Shown in pieces: positions 18,042 to 27,557 of a stretch of 64,000 nucleotides of DNA. A program made the translations under genes and the position numbers. Source of the DNA: Curtobacterium sp. VKM Ac-1395 (lineage in GTDB: Bacteria > Actinomycetota > Actinomycetes > Actinomycetales > Microbacteriaceae); the NCBI RefSeq assembly GCF_015350975.1, contig NZ_JADKRX010000001.1, positions 824,733 through 888,732 on the forward strand. Direction: 5' to 3'. Each line of letters starts with the position of its first letter. The first letter of the stretch is position 1. Under the pieces are notes generated by a model. The model was not told the origin of the DNA. It did not search any database and worked only from the letters and a program-made list of their open reading frames with translations.

Positions 18042-18806
18042 TCAGCGCGGCCAGGTCAGGACGACCGCCACCGTGTTGAACAGCACGTGCGCCAGGATCG
18101 CCCCGCCGATGCGCCCGGTCATCGCCACGAGCGCGCCGGTGAGCAGGCCGAGCAGGAACGTGGTCGTGAAGATCTCGAAGCCGACCAGCGACGACGCCGG
18201 GCTGCTGATCAGGACGTGCAGCAGTGCGAAGAGGAACGCGGTCAGCAGGACCGCGAGGAACCGGGTGCGCGGCGTCAACGCGTCGGCCAGCCGGGGTTGG
18301 AACAGGCCGCGGAACACGACCTCCTCGAGCACGGGGCTGACCACGCACACCCCTATCGCCGACACGACGAGCAGGACCACGTCCGGCTGGCCGAGCGTGG
18401 GGGCCGGGCTCAGCCCGGACGTGCCGAAGAACGAGATCGACATGGCGGCGTCCACAGCGCGGCACACGATCACGATGCCGAGGGCGGCGATCGCGTCACC
18501 CATGCCGAGGCCGAAGCTGAGACGGCTGGGTGCGGTCGGCCCGCCGGCGTCGGTGGCGTCGCCGGCACCGTTCGGCCTGGAGGCTCGGCGCAGCACCCAC
18601 AGGGCGCCGGCCGTGAGCGGGACCCACACCGCCAGGTCCGCGGCCAGGACCTGCAGGACCGGAGCGGGGATGCCGCCGCCCCGGGCGAAGCCGGTGACGA
18701 ACCGTGCGAGGACGACCGCCACCCCGACGGCGACGAGCAGCGTGAACAGGTCGCGCTGGCGGGCGGTCTCGACGTCGGTGGTCGTCCGGTCGGGGGCGCT
18801 GCTCAT
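18042..18806 (-). CDS. CPBP-family intramembrane metalloprotease
   Basis: The 254-residue protein has about seven hydrophobic helices. The conserved motifs of the ABI/CPBP family are present: VLEEVVFRG (Glu-Glu and Arg), FALLHVL (His), and the last-helix HVLFN. In bacteria these membrane proteases act in bacteriocin immunity, protein maturation or stress. There is no obvious partner nearby; the neighbouring EPS operon diverges. The ATG start is close to a 150-bp shared promoter region. Confidence 0.85.
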   Translation of the reverse strand: MSSAPDRTTTDVETARQRDLFTLLVAVGVAVVLARFVTGFARGGGIPAPVLQVLAADLAVWVPLTAGALWVLRRASRPNGAGDATDAGGPTAPSRLSFGLGMGDAIAALGIVIVCRAVDAAMSISFFGTSGLSPAPTLGQPDVVLLVVSAIGVCVVSPVLEEVVFRGLFQPRLADALTPRTRFLAVLLTAFLFALLHVLISSPASSLVGFEIFTTTFLLGLLTGALVAMTGRIGGAILAHVLFNTVAVVLTWPR

Positions 18807-18964
18807 GGCGACACCGTAGGGGACGCGGGGCCCACATCACGGAAACAGCCGAGGTCGACTCATTCGTGTGGCACTATTTCCATGCCGCTCGCTGGGACTA
18901 CCCCGGTGTGCCTGTTCTCGGGACAGAACAGGGATGCGGCTCATCGTCGGGGAAGGCGGGCCGC

Positions 18965-20416
18965 GTGGAGCTACGCGACTACATCACAGTGCTGCGCAAG
19001 GGATGGGCTCTCATCCTGGTCCTGGCACTGATCGGGGTGGCCGCGGCCGCGGGGTACTCACTGCTGAAGAAGCCCGTGTACTCCACGTCGGCGCAGGTCT
19101 TCGTCTCGACGCAGACGAGCGGCAGCGCGAGCGACCTGGCGCAGGGCAACACCTTCACGCAGCAGCGAGTGTTGACCTACTCGAACCTGGTCACCACGCC
19201 GATCGTGCTCCTGCCGGTCATCTCCAGCCTGAAGCTCGACATGACGACGGACCAGCTGGCGTCCAGAGTCACCGCCGATGCACCGTTGAACACCACCTTG
19301 ATCGCCATCACCGTCAACGACACGGATCCGGTGCAGGCAGCGGAGATCGCGAACGCGGCCTCGCAGAGCCTGACGAACGTCGTGCAGAACATCGAAGCGA
19401 CCGACGCCGACGGGCAGAGCACCGTCAAGCTCACCCGCGTGAAGCAGGCGGACGTGCCGAGCGTGCCGGTCAGCCCCAACGTTCCCGTCAACGTCGTGCT
19501 CGGACTGCTCATCGGTCTGGCTCTGGGCGTCGGTCTCTCGGTTCTCCGACAGGCGCTCGACAACCGTGTGCGTACCGAGGCCGATGTGGAGCGGATCAGC
19601 GCGAAGCCGATCGTCGGCGGCATCGCCTTCGACAGCAAGGCGTCTGAACGCCCCCTGATCGTTCAAGCGGACCCCAGAAGTCCCCGCGCAGAGTCGTTCC
19701 GCACACTCCGCACCAATCTGCAGTTCGTCGACATCGGCAGCAAGGCACGCACCTTCGTCATGACGTCGTCAGTGCAGTCCGAAGGCAAGAGCACGACCGT
19801 GGCGAACCTCGCCATCGCGCTCGACAGTGCCGGGTACCGCGTCATCCTGATCGACGCTGACCTCCGTCGTCCCCGAGTCGCTGAGTACATGGAGGTGGAG
19901 ACGAACGCCGGCCTCACCGACGTGCTCATCGGGCGTGCCGAGCTCGAAGACGTGGCGCACCCCTGGGGTCGTGGCAACATGGTGGTGCTCCCGGCGGGAC
20001 CCATTCCGCCGAACCCGTCAGAACTCCTCGGTTCCCAGGCGATGCAGAAGCTGATCGAACGTCTCGAGTCAGAGTTCGACTACGTCCTCTTCGACGCGCC
20101 GCCGCTCCTGCCCGTGACGGACGCAGCGATCCTGTCGAAGAAGGCTTCGGGCGCGATCGTCGTCGTGGCCTCCGGGAAGACGTTGAAGGGCCAGCTGGCT
20201 GGAGCCGTGCAATCGCTTGAGAACGTCGACGCCCCGATTGCTGGCTTCGTCATGACGATGATGCCGACGAAGGGTCCTGGGGCGTACGGGTACGGGCGGT
20301 ACGGCTACGCATACGGCTATGGAATCGAGGAAGACGCAGATCGGCAGACGGCCTCCAAGCAGCCGAAGCAGCCGAAGCGCGGTCGACTCAAGGCCGCTCG
20401 CGGCACAGAGCGATGA
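18965..20416 (+). CDS. Wzz-type chain-length regulator fused to BY-kinase
   Basis: The 483-residue product has an N-terminal Wzz domain flanked by two transmembrane helices (about 15-35 and 178-198). The cytoplasmic BY-kinase domain follows: Walker A SSVQSEGKSTT (about 268), Walker A' ILIDADLRRP and Walker B YVLFDAPP. Near the C-terminus is a Tyr-rich cluster, GYGRYGYAYGYG, the usual autophosphorylation site. It controls polymer length and export in Wzx/Wzy polysaccharide systems. The GTG start (VELRDYITVLRKGW) with GGAAGG upstream is preferred over an ATG 33 codons earlier, which adds an unrelated leader. First gene of the operon; about 15-bp gap to the next. Confidence 0.9.
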   Translation: MELRDYITVLRKGWALILVLALIGVAAAAGYSLLKKPVYSTSAQVFVSTQTSGSASDLAQGNTFTQQRVLTYSNLVTTPIVLLPVISSLKLDMTTDQLASRVTADAPLNTTLIAITVNDTDPVQAAEIANAASQSLTNVVQNIEATDADGQSTVKLTRVKQADVPSVPVSPNVPVNVVLGLLIGLALGVGLSVLRQALDNRVRTEADVERISAKPIVGGIAFDSKASERPLIVQADPRSPRAESFRTLRTNLQFVDIGSKARTFVMTSSVQSEGKSTTVANLAIALDSAGYRVILIDADLRRPRVAEYMEVETNAGLTDVLIGRAELEDVAHPWGRGNMVVLPAGPIPPNPSELLGSQAMQKLIERLESEFDYVLFDAPPLLPVTDAAILSKKASGAIVVVASGKTLKGQLAGAVQSLENVDAPIAGFVMTMMPTKGPGAYGYGRYGYAYGYGIEEDADRQTASKQPKQPKRGRLKAARGTER

Positions 20417-20429
20417 GGGGATCGCGAGC

Positions 20430-21386
20430 GTGAGTCCACGCCGCGGAACCCGCAGCCTCGGCGAGGTCCTGACGAGCAGGTCGCTCGTCTGGGTGGCTGC
20501 GATCGTCGTCGTCCTCGTGGTCGTCGACGCGGTCCTCGTGGCGATGGCACTGTCCCGTACGGCCCCGGAGGCGAACAGGGAACCAGGTCCGGTACCGACC
20601 TTCACGAGCACACCGTTCCCGTCCCACGGGTCCTCTGGCACCCCGACGCCGTCGGCCAGTGCGGGGAGTTCGGACACGGGCGAGCCGGCGGCTTCGAGCC
20701 GGCTGCTGACCGCGGTGGACGGCAAGCAAGCTTGGCGGGCTGTCAGCGGGACCTGCGGGGGTGACGCGGGCACGCTCGAACGTTCCGTTGACGGGGGTGC
20801 GACGTGGTCGCCGGTCGGCCTCGGCGTGGGATCACGGACAGTCCTGGCTCTCAGGGCGGACGGTGCATCGGTGTCGGCGCTGACGGGTACCGGCGACAAC
20901 TGCGCGCCCTCCGTCCGGACCTCGAAGGACGACGGGGCGACCTGGGACACCGGAGTCGCCGGTGCGGCCGGAGCTGGCGTGACTCCGACGGGTCTCGTGC
21001 TCGACACGGGAGCCGTTGCCTCGCCGTGCCCCGACCCGGCTGCGGTCTACCAAGGGCAGTACACGACAGCGGTCGTGTGCGACGGCTCGGTCTCGTGGCG
21101 CAAGGGCACGGGGGCGTGGGTGTCCGTCGCGTTGTCCGGCGTGCAGTCCTTGGCCGATGCGGGGGACGAGTACACCGTTGCGCGCACCGGCGTCGCCGGG
21201 TGCGAGGGCGTCCGCATCGACTCGATGCGCGCGACGGGCGTCACGGCGTCCACGACAACCTCCCGACTCGGCTGCGCCGACGACGCTGCGGCAGACGGAG
21301 TCGTCGTCGCGCGAGCAGGACAGTCCGTGTGGCTCTGGTCCGGCGACGTCGTGCGTGTGTCAGCAGATGGTGGGGCCACCTGGTGA
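20430..21386 (+). CDS. Membrane-anchored Asp-box (BNR) beta-propeller protein
   Basis: The 318-residue product has one N-terminal transmembrane helix (about 18-42), a Pro/Ser/Thr linker, and an extracytoplasmic domain. That domain carries three Asp-box motifs of the S-x-D-x-G-x-T-W type (SVDGGATW, SKDDGATW, SADGGATW), typical of sialidase-like propellers. The catalytic Arg triad and Tyr/Glu of true sialidases are not evident, so a binding or structural role is more likely. It sits between the BY-kinase and the initiating sugar transferase and overlaps the latter by 4 nt (GTGA), so it probably serves polysaccharide assembly or export. Confidence 0.7.
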   Translation: MSPRRGTRSLGEVLTSRSLVWVAAIVVVLVVVDAVLVAMALSRTAPEANREPGPVPTFTSTPFPSHGSSGTPTPSASAGSSDTGEPAASSRLLTAVDGKQAWRAVSGTCGGDAGTLERSVDGGATWSPVGLGVGSRTVLALRADGASVSALTGTGDNCAPSVRTSKDDGATWDTGVAGAAGAGVTPTGLVLDTGAVASPCPDPAAVYQGQYTTAVVCDGSVSWRKGTGAWVSVALSGVQSLADAGDEYTVARTGVAGCEGVRIDSMRATGVTASTTTSRLGCADDAAADGVVVARAGQSVWLWSGDVVRVSADGGATW

Positions 21387-22864
21387 CCCACGGGCCGAGC
21401 CTGGCTTCGGGACTGGCGGGGAGCCCTGCACGCGGCACGACCGAGGACTGGGAACGCGTCTACGCGAGGCGAGTGCTCTTCACCGACTTCCTGGTGCTCG
21501 TATGGGTCGTGTTCGGTGTGCAGATCGCCTGGCTCGGCATCGACTCTCGGCTGGCCACGAACCAGAGTGAGCTCCGACTGAGCTACACCGGCATCTCGAT
21601 CATCGTCATCGTGGTCTGGCTCGCCGCCCTCGCCGTCTACGACACTCGTGGTTCGCGGGTCATCGGTCTCGGGAGCTCTGAGTACCGGCTCGTCGCCGAC
21701 TCCAGCGCGCGTGTCTTCGGACTGATCGCCATCGCGGCGTACCTGCTCAACGTGGACCTGGCTCGTGGCTACGTACTGATCGCGTTCCCGGTCGGGATCG
21801 TCGTGTTGCTGATCTCGCGATGGATGTGGCGCCAGTGGCTGGTGGCGCAACGCAAGAGCGGCGGGTACTCCGCTCGTGTCCTGTTGGTCGGTTCGACGGC
21901 CAGCGTCCTGCACATCGCCGGCGAGCTGAACCGCACGCCGGCGGCCGGGTACCGCGTCCTCGGGGCGGTCGTCTCCTCGGGGACGAGAGGACTCCTCCCC
22001 GGCTCCACCATCCAGGGCCACGGGGGCTTCGCGGACATCCTCCGGGCGGTCGAGGAGACCGGGGCCGACACGGTGGTGATCACCAGCGCGGACGACCTGC
22101 CGCCGGAGCGGGTGCGGCAGCTCAGCTGGACCTTGGAACCCGGCAAGCAGCACCTCGTCGTGGCGCCGAGCTTGACGGATATCGGCGGTCCGCGGATCCA
22201 CACCCGGCCCGTCCAGGGTCTGCCCCTCATCCACGTCGAGACCCCGACGTACGGCGGTAGCCGGCTCTACACCAAGCGTGCCTTCGACATCGTCGGATCT
22301 GCGGCCCTGATCGTCGTCCTGTCGCCCGTTCTGGTCGTCCTAGCGCTGCTCGTCCGGTTTACGTCGCAGGGCCCGGTCCTCTTCCGGCAGGAACGGGTCG
22401 GACTCAACGGGGAGCCGTTCCGGATGATCAAGTTCCGGTCCATGGTCGTCGACGCCGAGGCACGGCTCCAGGAACTCAGCGCGCTCGACCGAGCCGAGGG
22501 CAACGACGTGTTGTTCAAGATGCGCAAGGACCCGCGGATCACGACGGTGGGCGCCATCATGCGTCGATTCAGCCTCGACGAGCTCACCCAGCTCTTCAAC
22601 GTCCTTGCCGGCCACATGTCGTTGGTCGGGCCGCGTCCGCCGCTCCGGCGCGAAGTGGACCAGTACGACGTCCACGTCCACCGGAGGTTCCTGGTCAAGC
22701 CAGGGATGACCGGACTCTGGCAGGTCAGCGGGCGATCCGACCTGTCGTGGGAGGACTCAGTACGACTCGACCTCTACTACGTGGAGAACTGGTCGATCAT
22801 GGGAGACCTGGTGCTCCTCTGGCGCACAGCCCGCGCGGTTGTCAGCTCTTCTGGGGCGTACTGA
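21383..22864 (+). CDS. Undecaprenyl-phosphate sugar phosphotransferase, WbaP/CpsE type
   Basis: The 493-residue protein has four N-terminal transmembrane helices, a CoA-binding-like Rossmann segment (ARVLLVGST, about 165), and one further helix. The C-terminal bacterial sugar-transferase domain follows (KRAFDIVGS, LFRQERVGLNGEPFRMIKFRSM, RRFSLDELTQLFNVLAGHMSLVGPRP, KPGMTGLWQVSGRSDLSW). It starts polysaccharide synthesis by putting a sugar phosphate on undecaprenyl phosphate at the inner membrane face. The length suits the full-size PHPT family. The GTG overlaps the previous stop. Confidence 0.95.
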   Translation: MTHGPSLASGLAGSPARGTTEDWERVYARRVLFTDFLVLVWVVFGVQIAWLGIDSRLATNQSELRLSYTGISIIVIVVWLAALAVYDTRGSRVIGLGSSEYRLVADSSARVFGLIAIAAYLLNVDLARGYVLIAFPVGIVVLLISRWMWRQWLVAQRKSGGYSARVLLVGSTASVLHIAGELNRTPAAGYRVLGAVVSSGTRGLLPGSTIQGHGGFADILRAVEETGADTVVITSADDLPPERVRQLSWTLEPGKQHLVVAPSLTDIGGPRIHTRPVQGLPLIHVETPTYGGSRLYTKRAFDIVGSAALIVVLSPVLVVLALLVRFTSQGPVLFRQERVGLNGEPFRMIKFRSMVVDAEARLQELSALDRAEGNDVLFKMRKDPRITTVGAIMRRFSLDELTQLFNVLAGHMSLVGPRPPLRREVDQYDVHVHRRFLVKPGMTGLWQVSGRSDLSWEDSVRLDLYYVENWSIMGDLVLLWRTARAVVSSSGAY

Positions 22865-23587
22865 TTCTGCCCAGGGAAAGTGTGGTGCCACGGGAATCGG
22901 GTGACTACGCGCGAGGCAAAAGTTCGTAGCGCAAATCGCCGATCCCCTTGCGCAAGTAATCGCACCTGCTGGTTCATTTCGCACGGAAACACCGACTCAT
23001 GAACAGTGTCCGACTCCTACACACGACCTGCTGAGGGCACTGTTGGCGTAGATCGTCGACCGGGTCCTCGCGCTCGGGACCGCGCCCCGTGCGCACGGCG
23101 CGGACACGGTGGGGATGCCGAACGTGGTCGGGAAGGCGGCGAAGACCGATCGGGCGCTCCTCCGCGATGGGAATCGAGCGGTGCTGAAGCCGGAGGCGAT
23201 AGGGCACGTGATCTTGTTGTCGCACTGAAAGGTGACGAAGCAGAGCGTGAGACCTGGCACGAGGGAACCGGAGGGTGGGGAGGTTCGTCTCATGGTGAAG
23301 CTGAATAAGAAGTACGCGCCCGCCGCAGGAGACGTCGGCAGCGGCTGAGAAAGCCAACCAGACAATGACTTCCGCAGGCTTCGACGCTGGCCGTACTGGG
23401 CTCTTTTGCGACCGGTACGGGAGAGCGAGGTTCCCCTACGGGTGAGACGTTTACGTCATCCTCGGCATCATCAACCTTGAGTTGCAGGGCGACCGCCACT
23501 TCTAGAAGCTCAAAGCGGACATCACGAACGAGTGCGACGCGACGGCTGCGGCCTGAACGGCGGGCGGCTCGAACGACGCATCGCACG
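22865..23587 (+). pseudogene. Gene-poor stretch with probable decayed coding fragments
   Basis: No frame in these 723 bp has a convincing start, ribosome site and codon use. Short plus-strand fragments look once-coding but are cut by stops: one around 23050-23228 ending DGNRAVLKPEAIGHVILLSH, one opening MVKLNKKYAPAAGDVGSG at 23292, and one reading VYVILGIINLELQGDRHF then a stop near 23450-23510. Base composition is more AT-rich and irregular than the neighbours. I read it as remnants of inserted or deleted EPS genes, but I cannot name a parent family. Confidence 0.4.
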
Positions 23588-24985
23588 TCACCGCGCGCGA
23601 CAAGGACTGAGATCGACACGGGTCCTAGCTGCTCCGACGCGCGTCCGGGCGTCAGGTAGCGGGGGCCCGGGTTCTATCTGGTCCAGTGGCAGATTGCCAC
23701 GCTCAGCTTCTGCCCGCACACCCGCTGGTCGGCGCATAGTGAAGACAACGACGACGAAGAGTGCGCCCGCCGACGCCCACTGCAGCACGTCGAAGCTCAG
23801 CATCATGACCACCATCGGGAGCAACGCGACGCGGCCCGCGCGACTGGCGTGAACGAAACTCGCGATTATGAAGGCGATTATCAGCAGAAAGCCAGTGATG
23901 CCGGCCGCCATCATCGTCGTCGCGAACATGTTGTCGACGGTGTAGAAGTAGTCGTTCTTCAGGAATCCCAGCCGATAGTTGGTCTCCTCTGAGCCCCACC
24001 CGGACCCGACCAGGCCCTGCGCAAGCGGCCTGAGGGTTAGCAGGTTCGGGATCGCCTGGATCGAGTTCAGGCGATGCGTCGAGTTGATGCCGCTCACGTC
24101 GTTCACGACGGGCTCGAAGATCTCCCGGTGGCCCAGGAGCCATGCCCCGACTGCCACGAGCAGACTTACCTTGATCACACGAGAAGCCGCACGGCCGACG
24201 AAGACCAACGGCCCGACGACGGCGACGAGCGCAGCGATGTAAACGCTTGAACTGCCGGTCGTGAAGATCCCAACAAGCAGAACCGCAGAACCGACAAACT
24301 TCCATCGCCCTGGCATCGATGCTGCAAGGAGAACCACCATCCCGCCCAGCATCGCGACGCCAGCAACGATCGGATGGCCCAACGTACCCTCGGTGCGCGT
24401 GAAGCCGGAGAGCACGGGATGGTAGCCGCTGGCATCGTCGAACGGGTCTCCCCGGAAAACGGCGAACTCGGCGAGACAGAGCAGCGCCTCGATCAGCGCA
24501 AGGGCAACCACCCCGTTCCGCACAAGGCGTGCGTCTTCGGGGACCAGGCCGCGGCCGAGAAGCGCGACGGGAAGGAGGTAGAGCAGAGCGATCGCCACAA
24601 ACGGAAACGGGCGGATCATCAGAGACCCGCCGACTCCGACGAGCACAGTTGCGGCCAACAGGATGAACGGAACCCATCCACCCGCTCGCCTGCGATTCGG
24701 CAGGAACACTCCGAACACGAGCATCCACAGGCCGCCCCCTGCCATGCCGGTCCAGCCCGGCAGGGGCGTGTGGAGTGCGGGAACCAACACGACCGCTCCC
24801 ACCCCGCCGAGCACCGCAACTCCGCGGTATCGTCCGCGGCCCTCGAACAACGCCCATACGGTCACGGCAGCAGCCACCCCGCCGGCGACCGCGACCAACG
24901 GCGAGACCAGGAACGCGAGAGTGACGATGACAACGACGACCGCCCCTGCCGTGAACCACAGTACGTTCCCCCGGAGTTCTGACAC
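23588..24985 (-). CDS. O-antigen/EPS polymerase-like membrane protein (Wzy type)
   Basis: The 465-residue protein has about 11-12 hydrophobic helices and a large extracytoplasmic loop (GINSTHRLNSIQ to TVDNMFATTMMAAG), the layout of Wzy/O-antigen ligase family proteins. No short motif proves it; topology and location carry the call. The last 45 or so residues (AEAERGNLPLDQ onward) are polar and run into the decayed region, so the natural C-terminus may have been altered. The start is GTG at 24985, divergent from the SGNH gene. GC is slightly lower than in the flanks, common for Wzy genes and suggestive of transfer. Confidence 0.75.
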   Translation of the reverse strand: MSELRGNVLWFTAGAVVVVIVTLAFLVSPLVAVAGGVAAAVTVWALFEGRGRYRGVAVLGGVGAVVLVPALHTPLPGWTGMAGGGLWMLVFGVFLPNRRRAGGWVPFILLAATVLVGVGGSLMIRPFPFVAIALLYLLPVALLGRGLVPEDARLVRNGVVALALIEALLCLAEFAVFRGDPFDDASGYHPVLSGFTRTEGTLGHPIVAGVAMLGGMVVLLAASMPGRWKFVGSAVLLVGIFTTGSSSVYIAALVAVVGPLVFVGRAASRVIKVSLLVAVGAWLLGHREIFEPVVNDVSGINSTHRLNSIQAIPNLLTLRPLAQGLVGSGWGSEETNYRLGFLKNDYFYTVDNMFATTMMAAGITGFLLIIAFIIASFVHASRAGRVALLPMVVMMLSFDVLQWASAGALFVVVVFTMRRPAGVRAEAERGNLPLDQIEPGPPLPDARTRVGAARTRVDLSPCRAR

Positions 24986-25046
24986 GGGCTCAGGGTAGCC
25001 GACTGGTCAGCCGGCTCAAAGGTCGCGACCCACGTAGGATTCTTCC

Positions 25047-25736
25047 GTGAAGCTGACCCGGAATCGCGCCATCGCACTCGGTTGCGCGATCGTTGCCATC
25101 GTCGGCCTGACTGCCGGAGCGTACAAGGCCCGCGTCGCCTACATCAGCCACGAAGGCTGCGAGTCCGTCCGCGCCTACGAGAAGTCAGTCGGGCCCGTAC
25201 AGGTCATCGGCAAAGGTGCGAAACGAATCACCGTGATTGGGGATTCCTACTCGACTGGCGACATGCTGTCAGACCGCGCCGACGCGTGGGTCGATGACTT
25301 CGCGTCAGAACAGGACGCCACCGTCAGCGTCTTGGCACAGGGCGGTACCGGCTACACGAACGCAGGGTTCTGCGGAGACAGTACCTTTGGCTCCCGGGTG
25401 AGGCAGGTTGCTGCCACCGATCCTCAGCTGGTCATCGTGGAAGGTGGCTTGAACGACACCGCAGCCACCGAGGACGAAGAGCGCACCGCAGCTGAGCGTG
25501 TGTTGCGCAGCCTTCGCGGCCACAACGTGGTCGTTATCGGTCCGGTAGACGTGCCCGTCCTCGAGGGCGAGGGCGCGGTCGACCTGGCTCTCTCCGGCGC
25601 CGCTCGGGCGGAAGGCGCACGCTACATCTCTGCTCTCGGTTGGCCGATTGCTCTCGGCGCCGACAAGAAGCACCCAACGGCGGCCGGGCATGCAGAGTTC
25701 GCTCAGCGAGTAGCGGCAGCAATCGCGTCGGCCTGA
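25047..25736 (+). CDS. Membrane-anchored SGNH/GDSL hydrolase
   Basis: The 229-residue protein has an N-terminal signal-anchor (about 8-28) and an SGNH domain. Block I is VIGDSYSTG with nucleophile Ser67, block II is GGTGYTNAGF, block III is VEGGLNDT with the Asn, and block V is DKKHPTAAGH with catalytic Asp/His. Such enzymes remove or transfer acyl groups on surface polysaccharides. Two acyltransferases in the facing operon suggest that this one edits the same polymer. Confidence 0.85.
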   Translation: MKLTRNRAIALGCAIVAIVGLTAGAYKARVAYISHEGCESVRAYEKSVGPVQVIGKGAKRITVIGDSYSTGDMLSDRADAWVDDFASEQDATVSVLAQGGTGYTNAGFCGDSTFGSRVRQVAATDPQLVIVEGGLNDTAATEDEERTAAERVLRSLRGHNVVVIGPVDVPVLEGEGAVDLALSGAARAEGARYISALGWPIALGADKKHPTAAGHAEFAQRVAAAIASA

Positions 25737-25746
25737 GCACGGCGGA

Positions 25747-25769
25747 ACCCCCTCCGGCCCACAGGGGGT
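25747..25769. terminator. Convergent terminator
   Basis: ACCCCCT and AGGGGGT pair over a 9-nt loop between the SGNH gene and the end of the minus-strand EPS operon. Confidence 0.6.
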
Positions 25770-25803
25770 CAGCGTCACTGCAGCTACTGCTCGTACCGTC
25801 GTC

Positions 25804-26328
25804 TCACTCATGACCGCGTCGTGCTCCGAGCGTTCGCGCCGGAACGCCCGCCACCGTTTCCATCGCCTGCACGGATCGCGTGACGACAGCGCCAGCGGCG
25901 ACGATGGCGCCACGTCCGATGGTGACTCCGGGCATGATCTTCGCACCTGCACCGATCCAGGCGCCGTCCTCGACGACGATCGGAGCGGAGGTCTCACGAC
26001 CAGCCCGCTGCTCGGGTCCACCGATCTCGTGCGAACCCGTGACGAGCAACACCTGCATGCCGATGCGGACGTTGCGTCCGATGGTGATCGCGGCCGAGCC
26101 GTCGAAGAAGCAGCCGTAGTTCACGAACGTGCCCGCGCCGATGGCGATGTTGCGGGCACCGAAGAAGCACCGCGCCTGGATGTACGAGCGTTCTACTGGC
26201 ATGCCCGCTGCTCTGAGCATCCGCCACCGCCCGCGCGGGGGAACTACCGTGCTTGCGATGAAGCCATTGAGTGTGGCGTCACGAGCGGCGCGCGCGAGCT
26301 CCTTCGTCACTCCGGTCAGGGTGTTCAC
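25804..26328 (-). CDS. Hexapeptide-repeat acyltransferase (maltose/serine O-acetyltransferase type)
   Basis: The 174-residue protein contains repeated [LIV]GxxxxI units (IGAGTFVNYGCFFDGSAAITIGRN, IVVEDGAWIGAGAKIMPGVTIG), the left-handed beta-helix of NodL/WbbJ-like acetyltransferases. The catalytic His is in LVTGSHEIGGPEQR. It probably O-acetylates a sugar of the EPS repeat. Last gene of the minus-strand operon; the GTG start overlaps the flippase stop by GTGA. Confidence 0.85.
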   Translation of the reverse strand: MNTLTGVTKELARAARDATLNGFIASTVVPPRGRWRMLRAAGMPVERSYIQARCFFGARNIAIGAGTFVNYGCFFDGSAAITIGRNVRIGMQVLLVTGSHEIGGPEQRAGRETSAPIVVEDGAWIGAGAKIMPGVTIGRGAIVAAGAVVTRSVQAMETVAGVPARTLGARRGHE

Positions 26329-27557
26329 GCGGATCTCGTTTCGGTCGAGGGGAGCGGGCGGGCCTGGGCACGGAAGATGACGACACCGACGAGGAACTTG
26401 ACGACGGCCATGGCGATGAGCGCGCCGACGAGTCCCGAGAGCCCCAACGTCAGAGTCAGGGCGAGCTGTGTGACGAGGTCGACAGCGACCACCGCCAGAC
26501 GGATCCGGTGCGGCACGCGGGAGTCGGCATTGAAGCGGAGCAGCAGCAGGGCCGTGTCGAGTACGAGGTTCCCCGCGAGCGCGGCCCCGACCGGCACGAG
26601 GAACGGCGCCGTGTGTTCGTAGGTCTCGCCCGCGGCTCCGGTCGTTGCGATGACCCAGCCGATGACGCCGGACAACAGGACTCCGCCGAGCCCGCCGAGT
26701 ATCCAGAACGTGGCGGTCCGAGCCCTGCGCGACGATGCACCGGAACCGAGATCGCTCATCTTGACCAGCAGGAGTGGGGTGAGCGCCTGGATGATGCTGA
26801 ACACCGGCGCGAAGACCACCGAATACGCCAGTCTGATCCCGGCGGTGGCCGCGGGCACGGCGATGAGGTAGATGATGAGGATGCCGAGTTGCGATCCGAG
26901 CGCTGAGTAGAGGGCTTCCGCCGAGATGCGGAAGGAGGTCCCGACGACTGCAGGCACGTCGCGGTCGGCGGTCGGGAGCCGAGAGGCCGCGACCCAGGAC
27001 AGTGCGAGCGCGATCGCGAGTCCGATCATCCAGATGACGACGACCGGCTTCACTGGGTCGAGCAGTGCGAGGGTCACGGCAACGGCGCTTGCCAGGGCGT
27101 ACGGAACTGCGCCGAGGATGGCGGACGCGAAGCGCTTCCGCAGTGTCAGGAGGTAGTGCGGGCCGTCCGCCAGCACGATGAGGGCCGCCAAGACCGCGAG
27201 GAACAAGTCCGGACCACCGGAGCCGAGCGCGAGCCACGCCGCGCTCGCGGCGACTGCGAGGACCGCGAAGGCGGCCGACGTGAGCGCGACTGAACGGGAT
27301 GACAGCGCCTCGTCGACTCGCAGCCCTGCGCGTGCGCCCGCCACGATCCGACCGTCCATCGCGAACGCCCGGGAACATGCCGCTGCAATCACACCGATGG
27401 AGGTGACCACCGTGAGACTCGCGAAGTCAGAAGTCGGAAGGACGTGGCTGGATGTGAGCGTGAAGAGGAAGAACGCAGCGGACCACGATCCCTGGTCAAC
27501 GAGCCGGAGTGCGATCGGGTGTCCGGCCGCGCCTCGGACTCGTCCGGCGATGCTCAC
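26325..27557 (-). CDS. Polysaccharide flippase (Wzx/MATE-like)
   Basis: The 410-residue protein has about 12 transmembrane helices with the even spacing of polysaccharide-biosynthesis flippases of the MOP superfamily. Examples are ALRLVDQGSWSAAFFLFTL at the start and RISAEALYSALGSQLGILII in the middle. It would move lipid-linked repeat units to the outer membrane face for the polymerase. The GTG at 27557 overlaps the upstream glycosyltransferase stop as GTGA; a longer frame back to 27629 would run through that gene's end. Confidence 0.8.
   Translation of the reverse strand: MSIAGRVRGAAGHPIALRLVDQGSWSAAFFLFTLTSSHVLPTSDFASLTVVTSIGVIAAACSRAFAMDGRIVAGARAGLRVDEALSSRSVALTSAAFAVLAVAASAAWLALGSGGPDLFLAVLAALIVLADGPHYLLTLRKRFASAILGAVPYALASAVAVTLALLDPVKPVVVIWMIGLAIALALSWVAASRLPTADRDVPAVVGTSFRISAEALYSALGSQLGILIIYLIAVPAATAGIRLAYSVVFAPVFSIIQALTPLLLVKMSDLGSGASSRRARTATFWILGGLGGVLLSGVIGWVIATTGAAGETYEHTAPFLVPVGAALAGNLVLDTALLLLRFNADSRVPHRIRLAVVAVDLVTQLALTLTLGLSGLVGALIAMAVVKFLVGVVIFRAQARPLPSTETRSA

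Noticed and set aside
22974..23365. Minus-strand frames of about 120-127 codons in the gene-poor EPS stretch
   Set aside because: Arg/Ser/Pro-rich translations with no start signal, and two competing frames on the same strand; more likely chance openings.
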